The notes under the pieces are model-generated. The model did not search any database, was not told the DNA's origin, and saw only the letters and a list, made by a program, of their open reading frames with translations. A stretch of 17,704 nt of DNA, taken from positions 1 to 17,704 of the forward strand of contig JAHENE010000009.1 of the NCBI GenBank assembly GCA_024643305.1. Direction: 5' to 3'. A program made the position numbers and the translations under genes. This document shows, in pieces, positions 1-6,853 of this stretch. This stretch comes from Thiobacillaceae bacterium (GTDB lineage: Bacteria > Pseudomonadota > Gammaproteobacteria > Burkholderiales > Thiobacillaceae). The number at the start of each line of letters is the position of its first letter. Within the stretch, counting starts at the first letter, position 1.

Positions 1-343
1 CGAACAGGTGCACGGAGTCATCCACGTGACGGCCCAGGTCATAGGCCAGGTCGTCGCGGGTGATACCCATCAGGTCGTTGGAGACCATGCGGGCGTAGTC
101 GGCGGGGTCCTGCTCGGAGCCGATGTAGGTGTTGATGGCGGACAGACCTTGTGCCACGGCGCCGGAGCGGTCCATGGCAGCCTTGTCGACCAGCTTGATT
201 TTCAGGTTAACGCCGGACTCGGATGCAGCTGCATCAGCCCAACGCTGGATTTCAAAAGCGGCGCCGCAGTTTGCCATGCCGCCGCCGATCATCAGGATGT
301 CTACTTCTTCCTGGATGACTTCCGGATTTCCAAATTCAGCCAT
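1..343 (-). CDS. aprA: Adenylylsulfate (APS) reductase alpha subunit, N-terminal part only
   Basis: This is the first 114 codons of the flavoprotein subunit of dissimilatory APS reductase; the rest runs off the left edge. In sulfur oxidisers AprBA works in the cytoplasm in the oxidative direction, joining sulfite and AMP to form APS. The protein starts MAEFGNPEVIQEEVDILMIG. A dinucleotide-binding glycine motif, GGGMANCGAA, lies at about residues 20-29, and the FAD-contacting stretch DRSGAVAQGLSAIN at about 58-71. The start is ATG at 343, with a GAGG ribosome site a few bases upstream. It lies 26 bases after aprB, so the two are co-transcribed in the usual aprB-aprA order. Family identity is confident. 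The catalytic residues further downstream cannot be checked here. Confidence 0.95.
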   Translation of the reverse strand, partial: MAEFGNPEVIQEEVDILMIGGGMANCGAAFEIQRWADAAASESGVNLKIKLVDKAAMDRSGAVAQGLSAINTYIGSEQDPADYARMVSNDLMGITRDDLAYDLGRHVDDSVHLF

Positions 344-369
344 TATTGATTACCTCGTTCTTAATTCGA

Positions 370-855
370 TTACTTGCGGATCAGTTCGGCAGGGTTGCCT
401 GCACGGTAGCCCTTGGTCACGCCGCCATCTGCGCTGCCGGTAAAGAAGCCGGTAGACGAAATGTTGGCCATGGAAGCAGTGGGCTTGCCGCCGTAGGGAT
501 CAATGGAGCCCTCGGGGGTGGTGCGGATCGGGAACTTGAAGCGCTTCAGGGTGCCATTACGGAACTTGATGGTCCACATGATGGAGTCGGTGCCGCGCAG
601 GGGCTGCACGGAGCCGCCAAGGGGCACGACGTCAGCATAATGACGGGCTTCGATGGCTTGCTGCGGGCAAATCTTCACGCAGGAATAGCACTCCCAGCAC
701 TGCTCGGGTTCCTGGTTGAAAGCTTTCATGGCGTGGCCGGTCTCAGAACCGTCCTTGTCCAGCTTCATCAGGTCGTGCGGGCAGATGTACATGCAAGCGG
801 TCTTGTCCTGACCCTTGCAACCATCGCACTTGTCGGTACGAACAAAGGTTGGCAT
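370..855 (-). CDS. aprB: Adenylylsulfate (APS) reductase beta subunit, two [4Fe-4S] ferredoxin
   Basis: This 161-residue iron-sulfur subunit of APS reductase passes electrons from the FAD of AprA to an outside acceptor. Two [4Fe-4S] cysteine sets are visible: Cys10, Cys13, Cys21 and Cys25 followed by Pro, and Cys53, Cys56, Cys59 and Cys63 followed by Pro (CWECYSCVKICP). The C-terminal half, from about residue 70, is the cluster-free tail that wraps AprA in known structures. Length is normal for the family. ATG at 855 is preceded by AGGAG eight bases away. It lies between sat (121-base gap with a small hairpin) and aprA (26-base gap). No aprM membrane anchor or qmo/hdr electron-transfer genes are visible, so the electron partner must be encoded elsewhere. 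Confidence 0.97.
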   Translation of the reverse strand: MPTFVRTDKCDGCKGQDKTACMYICPHDLMKLDKDGSETGHAMKAFNQEPEQCWECYSCVKICPQQAIEARHYADVVPLGGSVQPLRGTDSIMWTIKFRNGTLKRFKFPIRTTPEGSIDPYGGKPTASMANISSTGFFTGSADGGVTKGYRAGNPAELIRK

Positions 856-881
856 TAGTAAGTCTCCTAGCTAGCTAAAAT

Positions 882-896
882 CCGCGAACGTCGCGG
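882..896 (-). other. Hairpin in the sat-aprB gap
   Basis: A perfect 6-bp stem, CCGCGA and TCGCGG, with a 3-base loop lies inside the 121-base sat-aprB spacer. On the minus-strand transcript it is followed by ATTTTA, which is too short a U-tract for a strong terminator. It could be a weak attenuator, or a processing or stabilising structure that lets aprBA mRNA level differ from that of sat. The structure is seen directly; its role is inferred. Confidence 0.45.
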
Positions 897-976
897 TCCG
901 TATTTCGAACTTCACCTGTCCTTGGCCGGGGCGTATCGCGAATCCGCTTCCGGCAGGTTTCGGTCCTTAAAATTCC

Positions 977-2185
977 TTAAGCCGCCGAGTGGCCTTTCAG
1001 TTCCACTTTGACGTTTTGCTCGGCGCTGAGGCCGGCATAGTACTTCTGCAGCACTTTCGCCACTTCCGGGCGGCTGAACTCGACTGGCAGGTCCTGGCCT
1101 TCGGAAAGCATGGCGCGAACCTTGGTGCCGGACAGCAGGATGCGGTCATCCTTTGTGTGCGGGCAGGTGCGCTGCGAGGCCATGCCGCCGCACTTGTTGC
1201 ACCAGAAGGTCCAGTCGATGTTCATGTTTTGGGTTTCGAGTGAGCCCTTTGGGATCTCGTCGAAGATTTTCTGGGCGTCGAAGGGGCCGTAGTAGTCGCC
1301 GACACCCGCGTGGTCGCGGCCGACGATGAGGTGCGAGCAGCCGTAGTTCTGGCGGAACAGGGCGTGCAGCAGGGCTTCGCGCGGGCCAGCGTAGCGCATG
1401 TCCAGCGGGTAGCCGGCCTGGATCACGGTATTGGGTGCGAAGTAGTTGTCGACCAGCACGCTGATGGCTTCGGAACGCACTTCGGCGGGGATGTCGCCCG
1501 GCTTCAGCGCGCCCAGCAGGGAGTGAACCAGCACGCCGTCCATGGTTTCGATGGCGATCTTGGCCAGGTACTCATGCGAACGGTGCATGGGGTTGCGGGT
1601 CTGGAAGGCAGCAACCTTGGACCAGCCCATTTTCTCGAAGGTACCGCGGGTCTCGGCCGGCGTCATGAACTGGTCGCCGTACTCTTCCTTGAAGTTGCCG
1701 GTGGACAGGACCTTGACCGGGCCGGCCAGGTTGAACTTGCCCTGGGCCATGACCATCTTGACGCCGGGGTGCTCCATGTCGGTGGTCTTGTAGACCATCA
1801 TGCATTCATGGGCCTTGTCGATGCCGTACTTGTCGGTCACCTTCATGGTGCCCATGATTTCGCCGGTTTCGCCGTCGGTCAGGGCGATGTCATCGCCTTC
1901 CTTGATGGATTCGTCATCGGTGGAAAGGGTGATGGGGATGGGCCAGAACAGGCCGTTGGCCATCTTGTAGCCATCGCAGACGCCCTGCCAGTCTGCCTTG
2001 GTCATGAAGCCGTCCAGTGGAGTGAAGCCGCCAATGCCCAGCATGATCAGGTCGCCGGTTTCGCGTGAAGACATCTTGAGCTGCTTGAGACCCTTGGCAC
2101 GGGCCAGTTCGGTATCGCGGGCTGCGCCTTCCAGCAACAGGGGTTTGAGTTCACCGCCGCCATGGGGCCGGACTAACTTGGACAT
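977..2185 (-). CDS. sat: Dissimilatory sulfate adenylyltransferase (ATP sulfurylase)
   Basis: Sat converts APS plus pyrophosphate to sulfate and ATP in the oxidative direction, conserving energy after AprBA has made APS from sulfite. The 402-residue length fits the homo-oligomeric bacterial/archaeal Sat family, not the CysDN type. Nucleotide-binding motifs are visible: [10 protein letters not shown] at about residues 195-204 and GRDHAGVG at about 289-296. A Cys/His group, WCNKCGG then TCPH (Cys329, Cys332, Cys341, His343), resembles the zinc site of several Sat enzymes. KVRAML follows near residue 355. ATG at 2185 has AGGAG five bases upstream. The gene is transcribed toward aprBA, so the three genes form one functional unit and probably one operon. 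A terminator at 2307-2329 separates it from the upstream gene. Confidence 0.97.
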   Translation of the reverse strand: MSKLVRPHGGGELKPLLLEGAARDTELARAKGLKQLKMSSRETGDLIMLGIGGFTPLDGFMTKADWQGVCDGYKMANGLFWPIPITLSTDDESIKEGDDIALTDGETGEIMGTMKVTDKYGIDKAHECMMVYKTTDMEHPGVKMVMAQGKFNLAGPVKVLSTGNFKEEYGDQFMTPAETRGTFEKMGWSKVAAFQTRNPMHRSHEYLAKIAIETMDGVLVHSLLGALKPGDIPAEVRSEAISVLVDNYFAPNTVIQAGYPLDMRYAGPREALLHALFRQNYGCSHLIVGRDHAGVGDYYGPFDAQKIFDEIPKGSLETQNMNIDWTFWCNKCGGMASQRTCPHTKDDRILLSGTKVRAMLSEGQDLPVEFSRPEVAKVLQKYYAGLSAEQNVKVELKGHSAA

Positions 2186-2224
2186 GCTTTCTCCTGAGGT
2201 TAAGGCTTCTTTATAGAGCGCCGA

Positions 2225-2253
2225 AGTCTAGCAATCAGGGAGGGGGCTGAAAA
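2225..2253 (-). promoter_or_regulatory. Possible sigma70-type promoter for sat-aprBA
   Basis: On the minus strand, TTTTCA (2248-2253) is separated by 17 bases from TAGACT (2225-2230). Each matches four of six consensus positions. This predicts a start near 2217 and a short leader of about 30 bases before sat. It lies just downstream of the upstream gene's terminator, as a dedicated sat promoter should. The match is moderate; a TATAAA nearer to the gene lacks a good -35 partner. Confidence 0.35.
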
Positions 2254-2297
2254 ATTGTTTGTTTTTATTAGTGGATAAGGGATTTTTCAGTCTGAAA
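2247..2297. promoter_or_regulatory. Triple CTGAAA/TTTCAG boxes upstream of sat
   Basis: Three copies of the same hexamer lie 62-112 bases before sat: CTGAAA at 2247-2252, TTTCAG at 2285-2290 and CTGAAA at 2292-2297. The outer pair extends to a perfect 9-bp inverted repeat (CTGAAAAAT at 2247-2255, ATTTTTCAG at 2282-2290). The inner pair is a tight palindrome with one central base. The proximal box overlaps the proposed -35 of sat. This arrangement suggests binding of a dimeric regulator, but no known regulator consensus was recognised. Confidence 0.4.
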
Positions 2298-2306
2298 TGC
2301 CAAAGT

Positions 2307-2329
2307 AAAAAAGCCCGGAAAATCCGGGC
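2307..2329 (-). terminator. Intrinsic terminator of the 137-residue gene
   Basis: On the minus strand a 7-bp GC-rich stem (GCCCGGA with TCCGGGC, loop of three) is followed directly by six T residues. It lies 24 bases after the stop of the 2354-2767 gene and before the sat promoter region. Transcription of that gene should end here, making sat-aprBA a separate unit. Confidence 0.85.
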
Positions 2330-2353
2330 CTTAGGTGGATTTTGGCGAAAATG

Positions 2354-2767
2354 TCAGGCGTCGAAGAAGGCTGGCATGTCCGACTTTTCGACTTCGATCA
2401 CGTCCACCCAGCACGGTTTGTTGGCGCCGCCCGCCGCCGCCAGCTTTTTTGACTCTTCGTACAGCATTTTCCAGCGGTTATAGAGGCAGTCACTAATCTT
2501 GTGCATGCCGGCATCGAAATAGGAGTTGTGCAGGTCACCGATGGTGCGGGTAAAGGATTCCAGCTGCTCCTGCTGGTTGTGCGGGTAGCCTTGGCGCTGC
2601 GGGTCCACGTATTTGATTTTTTCACGCTTGAGGGCGCGGAGAAACACTTTCTGGCCTTCAGTCAGGTCGGATTCCTTGCGCGGGGCGCCACCCAGGTTCA
2701 TGACCTCATGGACGAAATCATCCAGGCGCTGGCCAAAGTTGTAATTGCTGTAATCCACTGCTTGCAT
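2354..2767 (-). CDS. Conserved-looking hypothetical protein upstream of sat
   Basis: I do not recognise this 137-residue protein. It is soluble, with no signal peptide or membrane segment. It is rich in Lys, Glu, Gln and aromatic residues and looks mainly helical, as in EQLESFTRTIGDLHNSYF and CLYNRWKMLYEESKKLA. The two cysteines, in DCLYNRW and KPCWVD, are far apart, so no obvious metal or redox motif exists. The ORF is real: ATG at 2767 has a strong AGGAG site five bases upstream, codon use matches the neighbours, and an intrinsic terminator follows the stop. It sits beside sat-aprBA on the same strand but is separated from it by that terminator. A role in sulfur oxidation is only guilt by association. 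Confidence 0.85.
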   Translation of the reverse strand: MQAVDYSNYNFGQRLDDFVHEVMNLGGAPRKESDLTEGQKVFLRALKREKIKYVDPQRQGYPHNQQEQLESFTRTIGDLHNSYFDAGMHKISDCLYNRWKMLYEESKKLAAAGGANKPCWVDVIEVEKSDMPAFFDA

Positions 2768-2877
2768 CTTGTCTCCTGAACATCACTACAAATTAAAGCT
2801 CGTCGACCCATTGGGCCCTCCGATATTCATATCCTGCCCCGTGGCTGTGCAAATGTCCAACAGACAATTCAGCACTT

Positions 2878-3591
2878 CTAATGTTTTAATCCCTGAATCC
2901 ATTTGCCATACAGGATGTCTGCAACCCGGTGCAGTTCTTCCAGGCGTGGGACCATTCCTTTCATTATTGCCTCCGGCTGCTGGACGCCAGGGCTGTCTGT
3001 GGCCTTTGCGATTTCATCGGCGCCCACTACACACCAGGCCTCGATCATGGGTGCGGTCATTTCGATATGGCATTGCAAACCGAGGTGGCGGTTATTCAGA
3101 AGGAATGCCTGATTGACGCAGAATGGGCTTTCCAACAGGCGCTCCGCGCCTTCGGGTATGGAAAAGGTTTCGCCGTGCCATTGGAATACTTCAAAGCTGG
3201 AAGGTAGGCTGCCCAGCCAGTCCGGGGCGGGATTCAATCCGACCTTGGAAACACCGCCCCAGCCAATTTCCTTGACCGGGTTCTGGCTGATCTGGCCACC
3301 CAGCGCTTTGCTCATGAATTGCCCACCCAGACAATGGCCCAGAACGGGAATATTGGTTTCAGTTGCCTGCCTGATCAGTTTCAGCACATCGGGGATCCAG
3401 GGCAGGTCGTCATTGACGCTCATTGGTCCACCCATCAAGACCAGCCCGGAAAAACCGTTGATATCATCTGGCAGTGCATCTTCTGCATCTATATTGAGCT
3501 GGGTCCAGAGGATGCCCTTTTCAGTCAGGAAGTCACCAAGATAGCCAGGCCCTTCGGTCCGGGAAAAACGAAGAATCAGCACAGGACGCAT
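2878..3591 (-). CDS. Class I glutamine amidotransferase (GMP synthase-like domain)
   Basis: This 237-residue stand-alone class I glutamine amidotransferase belongs to the GuaA N-domain-like group. It should hydrolyse glutamine and deliver ammonia to an unknown acceptor, or act as a gamma-glutamyl hydrolase. The catalytic triad is visible: nucleophile Cys87 in LGHCLGGQ, and His175 and Glu177 in LQCHIEMT. VLMGGPMSV near residue 51 is the usual oxyanion-side loop. The reading frame stays open further upstream, but the start at 3591 is preferred because family homology begins at MRPVLILRF and an AAAGGTG site lies eight bases before it. Its start is back to back with the divergent protease gene. 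A possible -10 (TACAAT, 3626-3631 on the minus strand) lies inside that gene. The acceptor substrate is unknown. Confidence 0.9.
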   Translation of the reverse strand: MRPVLILRFSRTEGPGYLGDFLTEKGILWTQLNIDAEDALPDDINGFSGLVLMGGPMSVNDDLPWIPDVLKLIRQATETNIPVLGHCLGGQFMSKALGGQISQNPVKEIGWGGVSKVGLNPAPDWLGSLPSSFEVFQWHGETFSIPEGAERLLESPFCVNQAFLLNNRHLGLQCHIEMTAPMIEAWCVVGADEIAKATDSPGVQQPEAIMKGMVPRLEELHRVADILYGKWIQGLKH

Positions 3592-4245
3592 ATGCGAAAC
3601 ACCTTTGGAAACATCTTTCACGCTTATTGTATTGCAACAATGCTGCTGCTGTTGTGCGGTCAGGCATCGGCAGCTTCGGTGAGCGTGGTTGGGCTGTTCA
3701 AGAACAAGGCCATGGTTCGCATAGATGGCAGTTCGCCCAAGCTGATTTCTGCAGGCCAGACCATCCAGGGTGTGAAACTGCTTTCCGCAAACTCCGAATC
3801 CGCAACATTTGAAGTCGATGGCAAGCAACGCACCCTGAGTATGGGGCAGTCCTTTGCTGCAGTCAGTAATGGCGGCAAGGCCAGCGTCAAGCTGAGTGCG
3901 GATCCCAGAGGCCATTTCGTCGCCATGGGCGCGGTCAATGGCCACAGCGTGACTTTTATCCTGGATACCGGGGCATCAAGCGTGGCGCTTTCTTCAAATG
4001 ATGCCAGCCGTATGGGCATCAACTACAAATCCGGTGAAATGATGGGTGTAAGTACGGCCAATGGGGTCATCCCCGCGTGGCGGGTGACATTCAACAATGT
4101 CAAATTGGGCGATATCAGTCTCAACCAAGTGGAAGGCCTGGTGGTGGAATCCGAGATGCCGGCAGCCTTGCTTGGCATGTCGTTCCTAAACCGCACGGAT
4201 ATGACACGAGAAGGGGAGATCATGACCCTGACGCAGCGCTATTAG
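3592..4245 (+). CDS. Secreted retropepsin-like aspartic protease (TIGR02281-type)
   Basis: This 217-residue single-domain aspartic protease is of the bacterial retropepsin-like clan AA family. It probably acts as a dimer in the periplasm. An N-terminal signal sequence ends near residue 28 (hydrophobic MLLLLCG, then QASA/A). A small N-terminal domain covers about residues 30-95. The protease domain follows, with catalytic Asp125 in ILDTGASS and the conserved ALLGMSFLNR close to the C-terminus. The frame is open further upstream, but ATG at 3592 is the sensible start: the signal peptide begins there and AGGA lies five bases before it. Its stop codon overlaps that of the convergent methyltransferase. 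The substrate is unknown. Confidence 0.88.
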   Translation: MRNTFGNIFHAYCIATMLLLLCGQASAASVSVVGLFKNKAMVRIDGSSPKLISAGQTIQGVKLLSANSESATFEVDGKQRTLSMGQSFAAVSNGGKASVKLSADPRGHFVAMGAVNGHSVTFILDTGASSVALSSNDASRMGINYKSGEMMGVSTANGVIPAWRVTFNNVKLGDISLNQVEGLVVESEMPAALLGMSFLNRTDMTREGEIMTLTQRY

Positions 4246-4892
4246 GCCGGTTTCAGGACTTCTCCCGAAACAGCCAGGAAACCACCGAAACCAAGGGTTT
4301 GCGGCAGCAGGTTTTCAGCGGTGCATGCCAACCTCGAGCCTGAGGGCAGGAAGATCGCGGTCCGGGTTTGGATATTGACAACCGGGAGCTTCGCTATCGC
4401 TGCCAGCACCTCATCCCGTGTATGCCAATGCGCGCCTTGGTAGGCGCCGCTGCCGCCATGCCGGCCCTTTCGCAGATACAGCAGGCTGTTCCGGTTGAGC
4501 AGGCCCAGGGCAAAGCGTCGCTTGGTCACGCGGACAATTTCACTTAGCGCACGCGGCCAGTCTTCGACAAAACATAGCGCGGTAATGGAAACCACCCGGT
4601 CGAAACTGGCGTCGGCAATGGGCAGCGCCTTGGCGTTGCCCTCGACGTAGGATTCTGCGCCACTCTGCATTCGGGCGTAGGCCAGCATGGTCGGGTCGGT
4701 GTCCAGACCCATAACCTTGCTGTTGGTTTGGCCGGCAAAGCGGCGTGTGAACCAGCCGGTGCCGCAGCCCACATCAAGAATCGAGTCTCCCGCGTTGATA
4801 TCAAGCAGTTGCCGCATGAGGACATATTCGGTTTTTCCTATCCATCGCCCGCGCGGGCTATCGTACCAGTTATCGTAGTCTTCAGGCGTCAT
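4242..4892 (-). CDS. Class I SAM-dependent methyltransferase (UbiE/MenG-like)
   Basis: This 216-residue methyltransferase has a Rossmann-fold SAM-binding domain. Motif I is ILDVGCGTGWFTRRF at about residues 38-52, an acidic residue ends motif II (VMGLDTDPTML), and a later motif reads ALPIADASFDRVV. These place it in the COG2226 methyltransferase group, whose members modify small molecules. The acceptor cannot be told from sequence. It lies 49 bases after the DsrE-family gene on the same strand and is probably co-transcribed with it, suggesting a sulfur-linked or thiol acceptor, though this is inference. No clear ribosome site precedes ATG 4892, so the start is only fairly secure. The stop overlaps the stop of the convergent protease gene, leaving no room for a terminator. 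Confidence 0.88.
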   Translation of the reverse strand: MTPEDYDNWYDSPRGRWIGKTEYVLMRQLLDINAGDSILDVGCGTGWFTRRFAGQTNSKVMGLDTDPTMLAYARMQSGAESYVEGNAKALPIADASFDRVVSITALCFVEDWPRALSEIVRVTKRRFALGLLNRNSLLYLRKGRHGGSGAYQGAHWHTRDEVLAAIAKLPVVNIQTRTAIFLPSGSRLACTAENLLPQTLGFGGFLAVSGEVLKPA

Positions 4893-4941
4893 GGCGAGCT
4901 GTGCAGAATGATTGGCGTTTTGGCTTTTTCAAAACTGGCCC

Positions 4942-5262
4942 TCAGAAGGTCAACAGCCTGTCACTGTCGCCAACCAGCTGGTGGAGATCTGCCATGGTGG
5001 AAAAGTCGCATACTCCCGCGTCTTCACTTCCACGCAGCTTGAGGCAGGTGCCGCAGGCACGGATATGGCCCCCGTGTTCGAGGACTTTGTGCATTTCGCC
5101 CGTTACATCAAAGCGCGACGTATCCAGGGTTTGGCACTCCACACCTTTGCCGAGCAGAAACACATTTACCAAGTCTCCCTGGCCAAGCGCGTGGACGCCC
5201 AAACGGAGGGCGTTCCAGGCGGTTTCCGGGTCATTTGAGCTGATCACGATACCGATTTTCAT
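4942..5262 (-). CDS. DsrE-family sulfur-carrier-like protein
   Basis: This 106-residue cytoplasmic protein is of the DsrE/DsrF-like fold, whose members carry or relay persulfide sulfur. It begins MKIGIVISSNDPETAWNALR. A conserved-looking cysteine pair occurs in ACGTC (Cys70, Cys73), with further cysteines at 43 and 85. The frame is open for 45 more codons upstream, but ATG at 5262 is the start because family homology begins there and AGGGG lies just before it. It is divergent from the ArsR-rhodanese regulator and followed by the methyltransferase. It is a single small subunit, not a DsrEFH set, so I give no gene symbol. A role as sulfur acceptor for the neighbouring persulfide enzymes is plausible. 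Confidence 0.88.
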   Translation of the reverse strand: MKIGIVISSNDPETAWNALRLGVHALGQGDLVNVFLLGKGVECQTLDTSRFDVTGEMHKVLEHGGHIRACGTCLKLRGSEDAGVCDFSTMADLHQLVGDSDRLLTF

Positions 5263-5356
5263 TTTTGATCCCCTTTGAAAATACCTAATCGCGCTGGCAT
5301 CGGCCTTTTCCGTCTGGTTGGCGCTTGATTTGAAAAAGGCTTTTCTGTCCGAAGTC

Positions 5357-5385
5357 TTGCCGTTTTGAAACGCTCCGGATATTAT
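5357..5385 (+). promoter_or_regulatory. Sigma70-type promoter of the ArsR-rhodanese operon
   Basis: TTGCCG (5357-5362) and TATTAT (5380-5385) are separated by exactly 17 bases. The -10 box matches five of six consensus positions. The predicted start near 5392 lies about 23 bases before the regulator's ATG. The -10 and start site are covered by the inverted repeat at 5384-5403, the classic arrangement for repression. Confidence 0.7.
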
Positions 5386-5403
5386 TCCAACAATCATTGG
5401 AAT
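5384..5403. promoter_or_regulatory. Candidate operator for the ArsR-rhodanese regulator
   Basis: A perfect inverted repeat, ATTCCAA-N6-TTGGAAT, overlaps the end of the -10 box and the expected transcription start of the regulator operon. ArsR-family dimers bind such imperfect or perfect dyads and repress their own promoters. The ATTC/GAAT ends recall the operators described for the persulfide sensor SqrR, from memory, although the spacing differs here. The site could also affect the divergent dsrE-like gene. Confidence 0.65.
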
Positions 5404-5414
5404 GTTAGTCGAAT

Positions 5415-6083
5415 ATGCAGAATCGTCAAATCAAGGATGCGTTGTATGCCCAGGTGGCCCGTATAGGCAAGGCGCTGTGCAGCCCAAAGCGGCTGGAACT
5501 GATCGAAATCCTGTGTCAAGGGGAGAAATCGGTGGAGCAGTTAGCGCAGGACGCGGAAATCTCGATCAAGCTCGCCAGCGCGCATTTGAAGGAACTGCGC
5601 ATAGCCCAACTGGTGGAAGCGCGGCGCGAGGGCAAGAACATGTTTTACCGTCTGACTTCTCACGCGGTGGCGGATTCATGGGTGGCGATTCGCGCTCTGG
5701 CCGAAGACCGGCTGGTGGAATTGCGCGTCGCGCTCGCGCAGCTTGCGCAGTACCCGGACGAACTGGCGCCCATAGGGCGGAAAGAATTGCTGGCCCAGGC
5801 CAGGCGCGGCGAAGTCGTGGTGCTGGATGTGCGTCCGGAATCCGAGTACGCAGCCAGCCATCTGCCCTTTGCCTTGTCTATGCCGCTCTCGGAATTGCAC
5901 AAGCATCTGGATGAGTTGCCGCGCGACAAACCTGTGGTGGCCTACTGCCGCGGACCGTTCTGCCTGATGGCGAAGGAAGCGGTGGGCGTGTTGCGCGGAG
6001 CAGGCATACCGGCCATGCGCATGGAAGAGGGCGTAGCCGAATGGCGCGCTTCGGGCTTGCCTGTTGCAACCGGAACCAACTGA
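5415..6083 (+). CDS. ArsR-family winged-helix regulator fused to a rhodanese domain
   Basis: This 222-residue protein joins a DNA-binding domain to a sulfurtransferase domain. Residues about 10-100 form an ArsR winged helix (recognition region EISIKLASAHLKEL, wing REGKNMFYRL). Residues about 122-217 form a rhodanese domain with active-site loop CRGPFC (Cys178 to Cys183), preceded by VVLDVRPESEY. Cys22 and Cys34 are the only other cysteines. ArsR-type persulfide sensors such as BigR and SqrR use two cysteines in the DNA-binding domain. Here the rhodanese cysteine may be the sulfur-loading site, giving a sensor that itself accepts sulfane sulfur. It opens an operon with the metallo-hydrolase (20-base gap) and MFS genes, and an operator-like dyad covers its promoter. 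Likely an autorepressor released by persulfide. Confidence 0.93.
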   Translation: MQNRQIKDALYAQVARIGKALCSPKRLELIEILCQGEKSVEQLAQDAEISIKLASAHLKELRIAQLVEARREGKNMFYRLTSHAVADSWVAIRALAEDRLVELRVALAQLAQYPDELAPIGRKELLAQARRGEVVVLDVRPESEYAASHLPFALSMPLSELHKHLDELPRDKPVVAYCRGPFCLMAKEAVGVLRGAGIPAMRMEEGVAEWRASGLPVATGTN

Positions 6084-6103
6084 AAAAAACGCAGGAGAAC
6101 ACA

Positions 6104-6853
6104 ATGTTTTTTCGTCAACTTGCCACCCGCGAAGCCACCCTGTCCTACCTGTTTGGCTGCGGCAGTTGCAATGTCGCCATCGCTGTCGATCCGGTGCTGG
6201 GCGATGAACAGTGGTTCATCGACGAGGCCGCCAAACAGAATGTGAAGATCACCCACATCATTGACACCCATGTCCACGCTGACCATTACTCTGGCGGCCG
6301 CGCGCTTGCCGAAAAGACAGGTGGTCTTTACTGCCTGCATGAAGCCAATGCCGGCCGGGTGAGTTTCCCCTTTGAACCGCTCAAGGATGGCCAGCGCATC
6401 GAAGTCGGCAATGTCTACGTAGATGTGCTGCATACCCCCGGCCATACGCCGGATTCAATCTGTCTGCTGGTGACCGACAAGCGCCGTGCGCCGTCCGGAG
6501 AAAATGCATCGCCGTGGTTCGTGGTCACCGGCGACACCCTGTTTGTGGGCGCCGTCGGCCGCCCCGACCTGGCTGGCAAGGAAAAGGAAATGGCCGGGCA
6601 AATTTACGACAGTCTGCACGGCAAACTGCTGACCCTGCCGGACGAGGTTGAAATCTATGCCGGCCACGTGGCGGGCAGCGTATGCGGCGCCGGTATTTCC
6701 GGCAAACCGTCGTCGACCATGGGCTTCGAGAAGCGCTGGAACCCCATGCTGAGTCTGTCACGCGAGGCTTTCATCGCCGAACTCTCCGGCAACATCCCGC
6801 CGCGCCCGGCGGAAATGGAGCGCATGGTGCAGGCGAACCTGGGTAAAGCATGA
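6104..6853 (+). CDS. MBL-fold metallo-hydrolase, persulfide-dioxygenase-like
   Basis: This 249-residue metallo-beta-lactamase-fold protein resembles the ETHE1/Blh group, which oxidises glutathione persulfide to sulfite with a mononuclear iron. The ligand set is visible: THVHADH (His56, His58, Asp60, His61), HTPGHTPDS (His114), VTGDTLFVG (Asp144) and YAGHVAGS (His188). GRPDL follows Asp144. The start is ATG 6104, six bases after AGGAG; a longer frame from 6041 would overlap the regulator and is rejected. The last four bases overlap the MFS start (ATGA), so translation is coupled. Sulfite made here could feed AprBA-Sat. Glyoxalase-II-like hydrolysis is the main alternative, but the context favours persulfide oxidation. 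Confidence 0.88.
   Translation: MFFRQLATREATLSYLFGCGSCNVAIAVDPVLGDEQWFIDEAAKQNVKITHIIDTHVHADHYSGGRALAEKTGGLYCLHEANAGRVSFPFEPLKDGQRIEVGNVYVDVLHTPGHTPDSICLLVTDKRRAPSGENASPWFVVTGDTLFVGAVGRPDLAGKEKEMAGQIYDSLHGKLLTLPDEVEIYAGHVAGSVCGAGISGKPSSTMGFEKRWNPMLSLSREAFIAELSGNIPPRPAEMERMVQANLGKA

Noticed and set aside
866..880. TAGCTAGCTA repeat upstream of aprB
   Set aside because: A short self-complementary tetranucleotide repeat with no clear position relative to a promoter; likely chance.
1310..2068. Plus-strand open frame (252 codons) opposite sat
   Set aside because: Antisense shadow of sat; composition is His/Val/Gly-rich without motifs, and sat is certain.
3592..3945. N-terminal extension of the amidotransferase frame
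   Set aside because: The extra 118 codons cover the protease coding sequence and show no homology. A good ribosome site supports the start at 3591.
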